The notes beneath the pieces are model-generated. The model was given only the letters and a program-made list of their open reading frames with translations, was not told the origin of the DNA and did no database searches. Position numbers and translations under genes: made by a program. Below, one piece after another: positions 7,667-15,332 of a stretch of 25,871 nucleotides of DNA (positions are counted from its first letter, which is position 1; every line of letters begins with the position of its first letter). The DNA is taken from the NCBI GenBank assembly GCA_964395315.1, contig CAYNBI010000052.1:1-25871 (forward strand). The letters run 5' to 3'. The stretch is from CAVORB01 sp964395315 (GTDB lineage Bacteria > Pseudomonadota > Gammaproteobacteria > Chromatiales > Chromatiaceae).

Positions 7667-9283
7667 ATGGCCGTGACCCTGCGGATCCTGATCGCTCAGC
7701 TCAACCTGCTGGTTGGCGATGTCGCCGGTAACAGCGGTAAGGTCATCACGGTTGCGCGCCGGGCGAGGGAGGAGCACGGCGCGGACCTGGTCGTGTTTCC
7801 CGAGCTGACCCTGACTGGCTACCCCCCCGAGGACCTGCTGCTGCGACCGGAGCTCATCGCGCGCACGGAGGCCGCGCTGCGCGAGATTGCCGCGGCCGTG
7901 GAGGAGGTCGCGCTGGTCATCGGCTATCCGAAGGCAACGCTCGGAGGCTTGTTCAACGTCGCCGGCTTCATCCATCAGGGCCAGATCGTCACCGAATACG
8001 CCAAGCAGCATCTGCCAAACTACAGTGTTTTCGACGAGAAACGCTATTTCCAGGCGGGTAGCGCGCCCGGCGTCATCGACTTCAAGGGTGCGCGTCTCGG
8101 CCTCACGGTTTGCGAGGACATCTGGGAGGAGGGTCCCGCCCGCCAGGCCGCCGAGGCGGGTAGTCAGTTGCTGATCAACATCAACGCCTCCCCGTACCAC
8201 ACGGGGAAGGCCCCGGAGCGCGAGGAACTGCTCGGGCGGCGTGCCCGCGAGCACAATTTCCCGATCGTCTATGCCAACCTCGTGGGCGGGCAGGACGAGC
8301 TGGTCTTCGACGGCGGCTCCTTCGTGGTTGATGCGGACGGCACAGTCTGCGGGCGTGCGGCCTTTTTCGAGGAGGCCGCGATGATCGTGGATTTCGATCT
8401 CGAGCCGGCCCCCAGACCCCGGGCGGGGGAGTGCGCTCCCGTGCCCGACGACGACCAGGCCGTCTACAGCGCCCTGGTGCTGGGCGTTCGCGATTACGTG
8501 AGCAAGAACGGATTCCACGGCGCGGTGCTGGGGTTGTCGGGCGGCATCGACTCCGCTCTGACCCTGGCGTTGGCCGTGGATGCACTCGGGCCGGATCAGG
8601 TAGAGGCCGTACTGATGCCGTCTCGCTATACGGCGGACATGAGCGTCGAGGACGCGCTCGAGGAGGCGAGAACCCTCGGCGTGCGCACCAGCCTCATACC
8701 GGTCGAGCCTGCCTTCCAGGCGTTTCTCGCGATGCTGGAGGATGAGTTTGCGGGGCGTGAGGCCGATGTGACCGAGGAGAACATACAGGCGCGCTGCCGC
8801 GGGGTCATCCTCATGGCGATCAGCAACAAGAAGGGCAAGATCTTGCTGACCACGGGAAACAAGAGCGAGGTGGCGGTCGGTTACGCGACGCTCTACGGGG
8901 ATATGGCGGGCGGGTTTGCTCCCCTCAAGGATGTCTTCAAGACCTTGGTCTACCGTCTGGCGCGCTACCGCAACCGGGTTTCCCCCGCGATTCCGGAACG
9001 GGTGATTACGCGGGCGCCGTCGGCTGAGCTGCGTCCGGATCAAACGGACCAGGACAGCCTTCCCCCGTACGACATCCTCGATCCGATCCTCAAGCGCTAC
9101 ATTGAGAACGACGAGAGCATCGCCGAGATCGCGGCCACGGGTTTCCCGCCTGACGAGGTACGGCGGGTCGCGCGGCTGGTGGACCGCAACGAGTACAAGC
9201 GACGCCAGGCCCCGCCGGGCGTGCGCATCAGCTGCCGCGCCTTCGGTCGCGACCGCCGTTACCCCATCACGAGCGGTTTCTAG
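7667..9283 (+). CDS. nadE: Glutamine-dependent NAD+ synthetase
   Basis: The enzyme converts deamido-NAD+, ATP and glutamine to NAD+, the last step of NAD synthesis. The 538-residue protein has two domains. The N-terminal nitrilase-type glutaminase (about 1-260) has the triad E46 (VFPELTLTGYPPEDLL), K113 (YAKQHLPNYSVFDE) and C149 (LTVCEDIW). The C-terminal synthetase (about 270-538) has the ATP-pyrophosphatase loop SGGIDS at 291-296 and the conserved TTGNKSEVAVGYATLYGDMAGG. All the usual catalytic residues are visible. The ATG directly follows the sucD stop codon, so translation may depend on coupling. Linkage of sucCD, nadE and glnB suggests a carbon-nitrogen housekeeping cluster, which is inference. 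Confidence 0.96.
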   Translation: MAVTLRILIAQLNLLVGDVAGNSGKVITVARRAREEHGADLVVFPELTLTGYPPEDLLLRPELIARTEAALREIAAAVEEVALVIGYPKATLGGLFNVAGFIHQGQIVTEYAKQHLPNYSVFDEKRYFQAGSAPGVIDFKGARLGLTVCEDIWEEGPARQAAEAGSQLLININASPYHTGKAPEREELLGRRAREHNFPIVYANLVGGQDELVFDGGSFVVDADGTVCGRAAFFEEAAMIVDFDLEPAPRPRAGECAPVPDDDQAVYSALVLGVRDYVSKNGFHGAVLGLSGGIDSALTLALAVDALGPDQVEAVLMPSRYTADMSVEDALEEARTLGVRTSLIPVEPAFQAFLAMLEDEFAGREADVTEENIQARCRGVILMAISNKKGKILLTTGNKSEVAVGYATLYGDMAGGFAPLKDVFKTLVYRLARYRNRVSPAIPERVITRAPSAELRPDQTDQDSLPPYDILDPILKRYIENDESIAEIAATGFPPDEVRRVARLVDRNEYKRRQAPPGVRISCRAFGRDRRYPITSGF

Positions 9284-9297
9284 AGCGATGGCGACGA

Positions 9298-9367
9298 TTG
9301 GCCATCCTGGCCCGCACGGCGCCACATCCGTGCGCAGCGGGAAACGCTGAATCGAACAGCGTCTTCC
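9298..9367 (+). repeat. Dispersed intergenic repeat, copy 1 (upstream of glnB)
   Basis: This copy begins with TTGGCCATCCTGGCC (9298-9312), identical over 15 nt to the start of copy 2 at 12546. It continues with a GGCGNCACATCC block and a hairpin: ACGCTG (9344-9349), 7-nt loop, CAGCGT (9357-9362). It lies just after nadE and upstream of the glnB promoter candidate. Copy 3 near 15627-15763 is inverted. The repeat class and its function are unknown. Confidence 0.65.
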
Positions 9368-9407
9368 TGAGCGTGCAATTGCGCTGGTTGTGGAGTGCCG
9401 CGTTTTT

Positions 9408-9413
9408 TATACT
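9408..9413 (+). promoter_or_regulatory. Candidate -10 element upstream of glnB
   Basis: TATACT lies 47 nt before the glnB ATG in an otherwise GC-rich leader. A weak -35 candidate, TGGTTG at 9385-9390, is 17 nt upstream of it. I found no convincing sigma-54 -24/-12 element here. Supported by hexamer matching only. Confidence 0.3.
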
Positions 9414-9460
9414 TTGCGCCTTGGCGCGTTCACCAGCTCAGACGAGCGACGGAGATTCTC

Positions 9461-9799
9461 ATGAAAAAGGTCGAGGCCATCATCAAGCCGTTCAAGCTCG
9501 ATGACGTACGCGAGGCGTTGTCGGCCGCGGGCATCACGGGCATGACGGCAATCGAGGTCAAGGGGTTCGGACGTCAAAAGGGCCACACCGAGCTCTACCG
9601 CGGGGCAGAGTACGTGGTCGACTTCCTGCCCAAGGTCAAGATCGAACTGGTGCTGGCCGACGAGCAGCTGGACGTGTGCGTGGAGGCCATTACGTCGGCG
9701 GCGCGAACCGGAAAGATCGGCGATGGAAAGATTTTCGTCAGCGACGTGCAGCGCGTGGTGCGCATCCGCACTGGCGAGGAGAACGAGGCGGCCATTTGA
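9461..9799 (+). CDS. glnB: Nitrogen regulatory protein P-II
   Basis: The product is a 112-residue PII signal protein, the exact family length. It binds ATP/ADP and 2-oxoglutarate and controls nitrogen-assimilation partners such as glutamine synthetase adenylylation and NtrB. The start MKKVEAIIKPFKLDDVREAL is the PII signature. The T-loop GRQKGHTELYRGAEYVVDF carries Y51, the uridylylation site. The C-terminal signature TGKIGDGKIFVSDVQRVVRI is intact. The GGAG at 9451-9454 fixes the ATG at 9461; the upstream in-frame extension lacks conservation. It sits 177 nt after nadE, behind a repeat copy and a possible promoter, so it may be transcribed separately. No amtB is adjacent, which favours GlnB over GlnK. 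Its 3' end converges on bamD with 66 nt between stops. Confidence 0.95.
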   Translation: MKKVEAIIKPFKLDDVREALSAAGITGMTAIEVKGFGRQKGHTELYRGAEYVVDFLPKVKIELVLADEQLDVCVEAITSAARTGKIGDGKIFVSDVQRVVRIRTGEENEAAI

Positions 9800-9865
9800 C
9801 CCGCAGGGACGACGGCCGCGAAGCAGGGCCGGCGGCCTAGTCGGAAGGGGTGGTCGAGGCGAGGC

Positions 9866-10690
9866 TCAGTTCTGGTCGAGCTCCAGGTAGTCCCAGACCT
9901 TCCGGCTGAAGCTGACCTCGCCGGGGGCGGGTTCATCGGAAAGGAAGCGGCCGGCCTGGCGATTGACCTGAAGCACGCGCTCGGCATCAGCCGCCAATTG
10001 CTTCTCGCCCAGACGATCGTAGGCGTCGATCAGAATCTCCAGTGCGTCTTCAACCGCGCTGGTGCGCTGAAAGTTCTCGATTACGTTCGTGGCGCGGTTT
10101 GCCGCTGCAATGTAAGCCCCTCGTTTCATGTAATAGCGTGCGACGTGGACCTCGCTCTTCGCCAAGTTATTACGCAGGTAGACCATTCTTTGGCGGGCGT
10201 CCGGGGCATACTTGCTGTCGGGGAAACGGGTCACCAACTCGCCGAAATCGCGGAAGGCATCGAGGGCGGAGCCTGGATCGCGCTGGGACGGGTCGGTGGG
10301 GATGTATCGGTCGAGGAAACCGACGCTGCGATTGTAGTTGACGATGCCTTTCAGGTAGTAGGCGTAGTCCACGTAGGGATTTTCCGGGTAGAGCTTGATG
10401 AAGCGGTCGGCGGCGGCGATGGCTTGTTCCGGCTCTTCGCCGCGATAGTAGGCGTAGGCGACATCGAGTTGGGACTGCATCGCATAGCGGCCGAACGGAT
10501 ATCGCGCCTCGAGCTTCTCGTAGTACTCGATAGCGGTCTGATAGTTGCCGTCGTCGAGCTCTGACGCCGCCTCGGAATACAGCTTGCTGGCGCTCCAGTC
10601 CTTGGTGACGTCCTTCTGGCTCTCCAGCCAGGAGCACGCCGACAGCCAGATGGACAGCGATAAGATGATGGTTGATCGGACCCAGAACAT
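9866..10690 (-). CDS. bamD: Outer membrane protein assembly lipoprotein BamD
   Basis: BamD is an essential lipoprotein of the beta-barrel assembly (BAM) complex, on the periplasmic face of the outer membrane. The 274-residue product starts with a lipoprotein signal (MFWVRSTIILSLSIWLSACS) whose lipobox LSAC gives a lipidated cysteine near residue 19. Tetratricopeptide-like repeats follow, including YYEKLEARYPFGRYA, AADRFIKLYPENPYVDYAYY and FGELVTRFPDSKYAPDA, diagnostic of BamD/ComL. The start at 10690 was chosen because it begins the signal peptide; the longer open frame (to 10732) adds 14 residues ahead of it. Divergence from rluD-pgeF is a conserved gammaproteobacterial arrangement. Confidence 0.95.
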   Translation of the reverse strand: MFWVRSTIILSLSIWLSACSWLESQKDVTKDWSASKLYSEAASELDDGNYQTAIEYYEKLEARYPFGRYAMQSQLDVAYAYYRGEEPEQAIAAADRFIKLYPENPYVDYAYYLKGIVNYNRSVGFLDRYIPTDPSQRDPGSALDAFRDFGELVTRFPDSKYAPDARQRMVYLRNNLAKSEVHVARYYMKRGAYIAAANRATNVIENFQRTSAVEDALEILIDAYDRLGEKQLAADAERVLQVNRQAGRFLSDEPAPGEVSFSRKVWDYLELDQN

Positions 10691-10720
10691 GCGACAGTTT
10701 GCCCGGAGAAAAACACACGA

Positions 10721-10726
10721 AGTATA
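10721..10726 (-). promoter_or_regulatory. Candidate -10 element for bamD
   Basis: On the minus strand this reads TATACT, 30 nt upstream of the bamD start, inside the 92-nt bamD/rluD divergent gap. The region at -35 matches the consensus poorly. Sequence-only guess. Confidence 0.3.
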
Positions 10727-10782
10727 CCGCAACGCCGCGCCAGCGACAGGCGAGTTTGATCTGGTTGCGGTAGCGCATCCTC

Positions 10783-11760
10783 TTGGCCGTGTTTGACCCG
10801 GGGCAGGCGGTCGAGCGCTACCTGCGCGTCGGCGTCGAGCAGGCGGGGCGGCGACTCGACCAGGTGCTCGCGGAGATGCTGCCCGAGTACTCGCGCAGCC
10901 GGCTTCAGCAGTGGATTGACGAGGGATGCGTCAGCGTGGACGGGTCACCCCGTCGACGCCGGGACAAGGTTCATGGCGGCGAGGAGGTCAGGCTGCGTCT
11001 GGAACTGCAGCCGCAGCAGGGCTGCGCCGCCGAGGCCATACCCCTGCGTATCCTGTTCGAGGACGAGCATCTGCTGGTGATCGACAAGCCGGCGGATTTC
11101 GTCGTTCATCCGGCCGCCGGCAATCCTGACGGCACACTGCAGAACGCCCTCCTGCACCATGCCCCGGGGCTGGAACTACTGCCACGGGCAGGTATCGTGC
11201 ACCGTCTCGACAAGGACACCACCGGTCTGCTGGTGGTAGCCAAGACGCTGGCGGCCCACAAGTCGCTGGTGGATCAGCTGCAGCGCCGGAGCGTCTATCG
11301 GGAATACCGGGCGCTGGTTGCTGGCGTCCTCGTGGCAGGCGGCCGGATCGATGCGCCCATCGGCCGTCATCCGTTGCATCGAACCAGGATGGCGGTGGTC
11401 CCGGGCGGGAAACCGGCGGTCACGCACTACCGGGTGCTGGAGCGCTTTCATGCCCACACCCTGCTCGCGGTGCGGCTGGAGACCGGTCGTACCCATCAGA
11501 TCAGGGTGCATATGGCGCACATACAGCACCCGTTGGTGGGCGACCGTACTTACGGCGGCCGGCCGCGCCCGCCGAGCGGTGCCGAGCCGCGTCTTGTCTC
11601 GGCCCTTATCGGTTTTCCCCGCCAGGCGCTGCATGCCATGGTCCTCGGGCTCGATCATCCGGACACGGGGGAGCCGATGCGCTGGGAGGCGCAGATGCCC
11701 GAGGATATGTGCGAGCTGCTCGCGTCGTTGCGGGCGGAGGGTCGCCATGCAGTGGATTGA
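10783..11760 (+). CDS. rluD: 23S rRNA pseudouridine synthase RluD
   Basis: RluD makes pseudouridines in helix 69 of 23S rRNA (positions 1911/1915/1917 in E. coli). The 325-residue product has an N-terminal S4 RNA-binding domain (about 15-75, including GRRLDQVLAEMLPEYSRSRL) and a catalytic domain. The nucleophilic aspartate is D143 in GIVHRLDKDTTGLLVVAKT. Further hallmarks are VVHPAAGNPDGTLQNALLHH and ETGRTHQIRVHMAHI. No ATG is available at the N-terminus: the start is TTG at 10783 or GTG at 10789, neither with a clear ribosome-binding site. The 3' end overlaps pgeF by 14 nt. The bamD / rluD-pgeF arrangement supports RluD over other RluA-family members. Confidence 0.93.
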   Translation: MAVFDPGQAVERYLRVGVEQAGRRLDQVLAEMLPEYSRSRLQQWIDEGCVSVDGSPRRRRDKVHGGEEVRLRLELQPQQGCAAEAIPLRILFEDEHLLVIDKPADFVVHPAAGNPDGTLQNALLHHAPGLELLPRAGIVHRLDKDTTGLLVVAKTLAAHKSLVDQLQRRSVYREYRALVAGVLVAGGRIDAPIGRHPLHRTRMAVVPGGKPAVTHYRVLERFHAHTLLAVRLETGRTHQIRVHMAHIQHPLVGDRTYGGRPRPPSGAEPRLVSALIGFPRQALHAMVLGLDHPDTGEPMRWEAQMPEDMCELLASLRAEGRHAVD

Positions 11761-12490
11761 GCCCGAGTGGCCCGCGCCGTCTTGGGTACGCGCCGCTTGC
11801 ACCACGCGCCTGGGGGGTGTTAGCCGCGGGTGTTACGCGGGTCTGAACCTAGGGGGGCACGTGGGCGACGATACCTCGGCGGTGTCTCGCAATAGAGCGA
11901 TCCTGCGTGAGCGGCTGTCCCTGCCTTCGGAGCCCCATTGGCTGAGCCAGGTCCACGGTTGCGCCGTGGCAAGCACCGCGGCCGACCCACGGGGCTGCGA
12001 CGCTGACGCCGCGGTGGCATCCCGTCCCGGCGACGTCTGCGCGGTGTTGACCGCCGATTGCCTCCCGGTGCTGATGTGCGATCGAGCCGGCACGCGGGTG
12101 GCGGCGGTTCACGCCGGCTGGCGTGGTCTGGCCGACGGCGTCCTGGAGGCGGCGGTCTCAGGGTTGGCGGTCGCGCCTGGCGAGATCCTGTGCTGGCTTG
12201 GCCCCGCGATCGGACCGGATGCCTTTGAGGTCGGTCCGGAGGTCCGCGAACGCTTTGTTCGGGAGGGAGGTCCAGCGGCGAATGCCGCTTTTCGGCCAGG
12301 CGTCGGCGGACGATGGCTGGCGGACCTGTTTCTGTTGGCCGCACAGCGTCTCAAGGCAGTCGGTGTGAGAACGGTCACTGGGGGCGGAATCTGTACCCAC
12401 TCCGACCCGCGGCGTTTTTTCTCGTTCAGGCGTGATGGCGTCACCGGACGTATGGCCACCCTGATTTGGATCGACCCGCAGAATCGGTAA
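11747..12490 (+). CDS. pgeF: Laccase-domain protein, PgeF/YfiH family
   Basis: The 247-residue product belongs to the DUF152/YfiH family. Members have been reported as multicopper polyphenol oxidases, purine nucleoside phosphorylase/adenosine deaminase-like enzymes, and peptidoglycan editing factor PgeF. The metal-binding triad motifs are visible: H in LSQVHGCAV, C in LTADCLPVLMCD and H in VAAVHAGWRGL, followed by LGPAIGPDAFEVG. The ATG at 11747 lies inside the end of rluD with GGAGG about 8 nt upstream, so translation is probably coupled. In E. coli yfiH also follows rluD. The C-terminus (GICTHSDPRRFFSFRRDG) is the family's usual end. The true substrate in this organism is not inferable. Confidence 0.92.
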   Translation: MQWIEPEWPAPSWVRAACTTRLGGVSRGCYAGLNLGGHVGDDTSAVSRNRAILRERLSLPSEPHWLSQVHGCAVASTAADPRGCDADAAVASRPGDVCAVLTADCLPVLMCDRAGTRVAAVHAGWRGLADGVLEAAVSGLAVAPGEILCWLGPAIGPDAFEVGPEVRERFVREGGPAANAAFRPGVGGRWLADLFLLAAQRLKAVGVRTVTGGGICTHSDPRRFFSFRRDGVTGRMATLIWIDPQNR

Positions 12491-12545
12491 TTTGCCCGCT
12501 GCCCTTTTGTGTGTACCATCCGGGGCCTGCCTGGGGGGCTGATCG

Positions 12546-12684
12546 TTGGCCATCCTGGCCAAGACCAGCACGTCATCCAAGAAGTGTGCTCCTTGGGTGG
12601 CTACGTTTTTTTAAGCGCTTACGCGCTTGAAACTGGCGACACATCCAAGTGCCGCGGAAAGCGCTGAATGGATCAGCGCTTCCC
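12546..12684 (+). repeat. Dispersed intergenic repeat, copy 2 (upstream of the ACT-domain gene)
   Basis: This is the longest copy. It has the TTGGCCATCCTGGCC core (12546-12560), then CATCCAAGAAG...CTTGG (inverted CCAAG/CTTGG). A T-run with AAGCGC/GCGCTT follows near 12605-12629, then a second block ACATCCAAGTGCCGCGGAAA. It ends with a perfect hairpin: AAGCGCTG (12659-12666), loop AATGGAT, CAGCGCTT (12674-12681). The hairpin ends 26 nt before the next ATG, so it may sit in the leader RNA. It shares its first and last blocks with copy 1 and its first, middle and last blocks with inverted copy 3. Confidence 0.65.
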
Positions 12685-12707
12685 GAACCTTACGCGAGAG
12701 GTGCACT

Positions 12708-13229
12708 ATGGCCGACTGGAACATGCTGACACTGGTGGGCGAGGACAAGCCGGGTATCGTGTCGACGGTAACTCAGGCCCTCTATGCCGCCGGCTGCAGC
12801 CTCGGCGAGGCCTCGATGATCCGGCTCGGCGGCAATTTCACCATCATGATGATGGTCTCCGGTGGCAACTCGCCGGAGGAACTGGAGCGCGCCGTGCGTC
12901 CGGCTGCTCAGGAGCTCGGTCTGCGTTTCCACATCGACCCGGTGTCGGGCGGCCTGCACCGGCATGTAGTGCCGAACATTCAGGTGCGCGTCGCCGGTGC
13001 GGATCGCGCGGGAATCGTTGCGCAAGTGACCGGGGCTCTGGCGGCGACGGGATTCAATATCCTCGAGCTCGAATCGGATGTCGCCGGCGCGGTGGACAAA
13101 CCCGTTTACATCATGAACATCCAGGGCTACTCGGACGCGACCGTCGAGACCCTGGAGGCGGCGGTGTCGGCGCTCGCCGACGAGGGCATCTCCGTGGACA
13201 TCTCGCCGGTGGAAACCCTCATAGGCTGA
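12708..13229 (+). CDS. Tandem ACT-domain protein, GcvR-like
   Basis: The 173-residue product consists of two ACT domains. The first starts LTLVGEDKPGIVSTVTQAL and continues to about residue 75. The second starts VRVAGADRAGIVAQVTGAL and runs to about residue 170. ACT domains bind small ligands, usually amino acids. The two-ACT layout is that of GcvR, the glycine-responsive antagonist of GcvA in the glycine cleavage system, but no gcv gene is here, so a GcvR role is only inferred. The ATG at 12708 is preceded by AGAGG; the longer frame upstream runs through the repeat and is not conserved coding. The stop lies 2 nt before the def start, so the two genes are likely co-translated. Confidence 0.85.
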   Translation: MADWNMLTLVGEDKPGIVSTVTQALYAAGCSLGEASMIRLGGNFTIMMMVSGGNSPEELERAVRPAAQELGLRFHIDPVSGGLHRHVVPNIQVRVAGADRAGIVAQVTGALAATGFNILELESDVAGAVDKPVYIMNIQGYSDATVETLEAAVSALADEGISVDISPVETLIG

Positions 13230-13231
13230 AG

Positions 13232-13732
13232 ATGGCCATCCTGGATATCCTGACCATCCCCGACGATCGTCTGCGGCAGGTCTCGGAGCCGGTGGAGGAC
13301 TTCGACGAGGCGCTGCGCGTGTTCGTCGAGAGCCTGGAGGAGACACGCCTGGCGGGCCCGGCCGCCGTGGGCATTGCCGCTCCCCAGGTCGGGCGGTTCC
13401 AGCGCATCGTGATCGTCGACGTCTCGGGCAGGAAGGGCGTCCCCAACCACGGCCATCAGGTGCTGGTGAATCCCGAGATCACCCACTGGGAGGGTTTCGA
13501 GATCGGCCGCGAAGGCTGTCTCTCGGTTCCCGATTTCACCGGCAACGTGATCCGCGCGACCCGCATACGCCTCGGCGCGCGCGATCCCTGGGGTAAGCCC
13601 CTCGAGTTCGAGATGCAGGGATTCGAGGCGCGGGCGGTGCAGCACGAGATCGATCACCTCGACGGCCTGCTGTTCGTCGATCGCGTGGTGAGCCGCCGTA
13701 CGGATCTGTTCCGCCGCAGGGTCTACAAGTAG
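13232..13732 (+). CDS. def: Peptide deformylase
   Basis: The enzyme removes the formyl group from the initiator methionine of new proteins. The 166-residue product has all three deformylase motifs. Motif 1 is AVGIAAPQ, with Ala in place of the usual first Gly of GxGxAAxQ. Motif 2 is EGCLSVP, with the metal-ligand Cys. Motif 3 is QHEIDHLDG, with the two His ligands and catalytic Glu. The C-terminal helix (RRTDLFRRRVYK) is short. The gene sits 2 nt after the ACT-domain gene rather than beside fmt, so it may be a second deformylase copy; a canonical def-fmt locus elsewhere would settle that. Confidence 0.93.
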   Translation: MAILDILTIPDDRLRQVSEPVEDFDEALRVFVESLEETRLAGPAAVGIAAPQVGRFQRIVIVDVSGRKGVPNHGHQVLVNPEITHWEGFEIGREGCLSVPDFTGNVIRATRIRLGARDPWGKPLEFEMQGFEARAVQHEIDHLDGLLFVDRVVSRRTDLFRRRVYK

Positions 13733-14060
13733 CGGCGCTGGCGGCGGCAGACCAGGCACCGGTCACTCAACACCCCCGCGCGCCGATGCCCGGGTTTGTA
13801 TTACTATGCCGGGTGGAGTCGCGAGCACCGCCGTATTTCGTCAGCGGAGCGGCGGCCGGGCACCCAGGGTGCGCCGAGCAGCGCCATTCGGCAGCCGTAG
13901 ATCTCGGACAACCTCGCGGATTCGCAGGCCGGCGGACGAGGGCCGGTCTCAGTGGAGGAAGGGCGCTAGGCGGCCCGGAATTCCGAGAACGAAAATAAGA
14001 CAAAGTGCGATGGCGAACGCCAATCGCCTTCGCTGGATCCACCAACAGAGGACCACAAAC
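13733..14060 (+). other. Long leader/intergenic region upstream of sqr
   Basis: About 330 nt with no convincing gene; open frames here lack conserved features. Near its 3' end are the palindrome CGGAATTCCG (13976-13985) and TGGCG-AA-CGCCA (14011-14022). Either could be an operator or a leader structure for the sulfide oxidase gene. A ribosome-binding site GAGGA occurs at 14048-14052. I could not identify a clear promoter. Confidence 0.4.
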
Positions 14061-15332
14061 ATGGCTCACATCGTCGTTCTGGGTGCCGGCACGGGAGGTA
14101 TGCCCTGTGCGTACGAGCTGCGCGCGGAGCTTGGCAAGGAGCATAAGATCACCGTCGTAAACGAGCGGGAGTACTTCCAGTTCGTGCCGTCCAATCCGTG
14201 GGTGGCGGTCGGCTGGCGCGATCGCGAGAGCATTACCTTCGACATCCGCCCCCACTTGGAACGCAAGGGGATCGACTTCATCGCCCAGCGCTGCGAGACG
14301 ATCGACGCCAAGAACAGCCGCCTCACCCTCGCCGACGGCTCCGAGGTGGGCTACGACTATCTCATCATCGCCACCGGCCCGCGCCTGGTGTTCGACGAGG
14401 TCGAGGGCGCCGGTCCGAACGGCGGCCATACCCACTCGGTATGCACGGTCGATCATGCCGAGAAGACCTACGAGGACTACAAGAAGCTGCTTCAGGATCC
14501 GGGCCATGTCGTGATCGGGGCGATGCCCTTCGCGAGCTGTTTTGGTCCGGCGTATGAGTACGCCTTCATCCTCGACGCGGACCTGCGCAAGCGTAAGATG
14601 CGCGACCGGGTTCCCATGACCTTCGTCACGTCCGAACCCTACATCGGCCACCTGGGTCTTGGCGGCGTGGGCGATTCCAAGGGCTTCCTGGAGAGCGATC
14701 TGCGCGCCCATCACATCCAGTGGATCACCAACGCCAAGGTGGTGAAGGTGGAGCCGGGCAAGATGTTCGTCGAGCAGTACGACGACTCGGGCCACAAGAT
14801 CAAGGACCATGAGCTCAGCTTCAAGTTTTCCATGATGCTGCCGGCGTTCAAGGGCGTGGAGTGCGTCGCCAACGTCGAGGGTCTGTGCAACCCGCGCGGG
14901 TTCGTCTTCGTCGACGACCATCAGCGCAATCCGACCTATCGCAACATCTTCGGCGCGGGCGTGTGCATCGCGATTCCACCGGTGGAGACCACGGCCGTGC
15001 CCACGGGCGCGCCGAAAACCGGCTACATGATCGAGTCGATGGTCACCGCCATCGTGCACAACATCGCCGATGAGCTGGCCGGAAAGGAGGGCAATACGCT
15101 TGCCACCTGGAACGCGATCTGCCTGGCGGACATGGGCGATACCGGCGCCGCGTTCGTTGCCTTGCCCCAGATTCCGCCGCGCAACGTCGCCTGGTTCAAG
15201 AAAGGAAAGTGGGTGCACATGGCGAAGATCGCGTTCGAGAAGTACTTCATCCGCAAGATGAAAAAGGGCACCTCGGAGCCCATCTACGAGAAGTACATCC
15301 TCAAGATGCTCGGCATCGGCAAGCTGAAGTAG
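14061..15332 (+). CDS. sqr: Sulfide:quinone oxidoreductase
   Basis: This membrane-associated FAD enzyme oxidises sulfide to sulfur/polysulfide and passes electrons to quinone. The 423-residue product begins with a dinucleotide-binding motif (VVLGAGTGGMPCAYEL). It is close throughout to the Acidithiobacillus ferrooxidans enzyme as I recall it, for instance YFQFVPSNPWV, SCFGPAYEYAF and PPVETTAVPTGAPKTGYM. All three redox/active cysteines are present: C128 (VCTVDHAE), C160 (ASCFGPAYE) and C354 (NAICLADMGD). The C-terminus (FEKYFIRKMKKG) is the amphipathic membrane-anchoring region. The start at 14061 has GAGGA 8 nt upstream. It stands alone between def and prc, without other sulfur genes, and is the main evidence for a sulfur-oxidising host. 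Confidence 0.95.
   Translation: MAHIVVLGAGTGGMPCAYELRAELGKEHKITVVNEREYFQFVPSNPWVAVGWRDRESITFDIRPHLERKGIDFIAQRCETIDAKNSRLTLADGSEVGYDYLIIATGPRLVFDEVEGAGPNGGHTHSVCTVDHAEKTYEDYKKLLQDPGHVVIGAMPFASCFGPAYEYAFILDADLRKRKMRDRVPMTFVTSEPYIGHLGLGGVGDSKGFLESDLRAHHIQWITNAKVVKVEPGKMFVEQYDDSGHKIKDHELSFKFSMMLPAFKGVECVANVEGLCNPRGFVFVDDHQRNPTYRNIFGAGVCIAIPPVETTAVPTGAPKTGYMIESMVTAIVHNIADELAGKEGNTLATWNAICLADMGDTGAAFVALPQIPPRNVAWFKKGKWVHMAKIAFEKYFIRKMKKGTSEPIYEKYILKMLGIGKLK

Noticed and set aside
7619..9325. 568-codon open frame antisense to nadE
   Set aside because: Shadow of a complete NAD synthetase with all catalytic motifs on the plus strand.
9372..9390. Possible sigma-54 promoter upstream of glnB
   Set aside because: A TTGC is present but the upstream GG of the -24 element is missing, so the match is too weak.
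12601..12630. Rho-independent terminator after pgeF
   Set aside because: The AAGCGC-TTAC-GCGCTT hairpin has its T-run before, not after, the stem on the plus strand, and an A-run after it on the minus strand.
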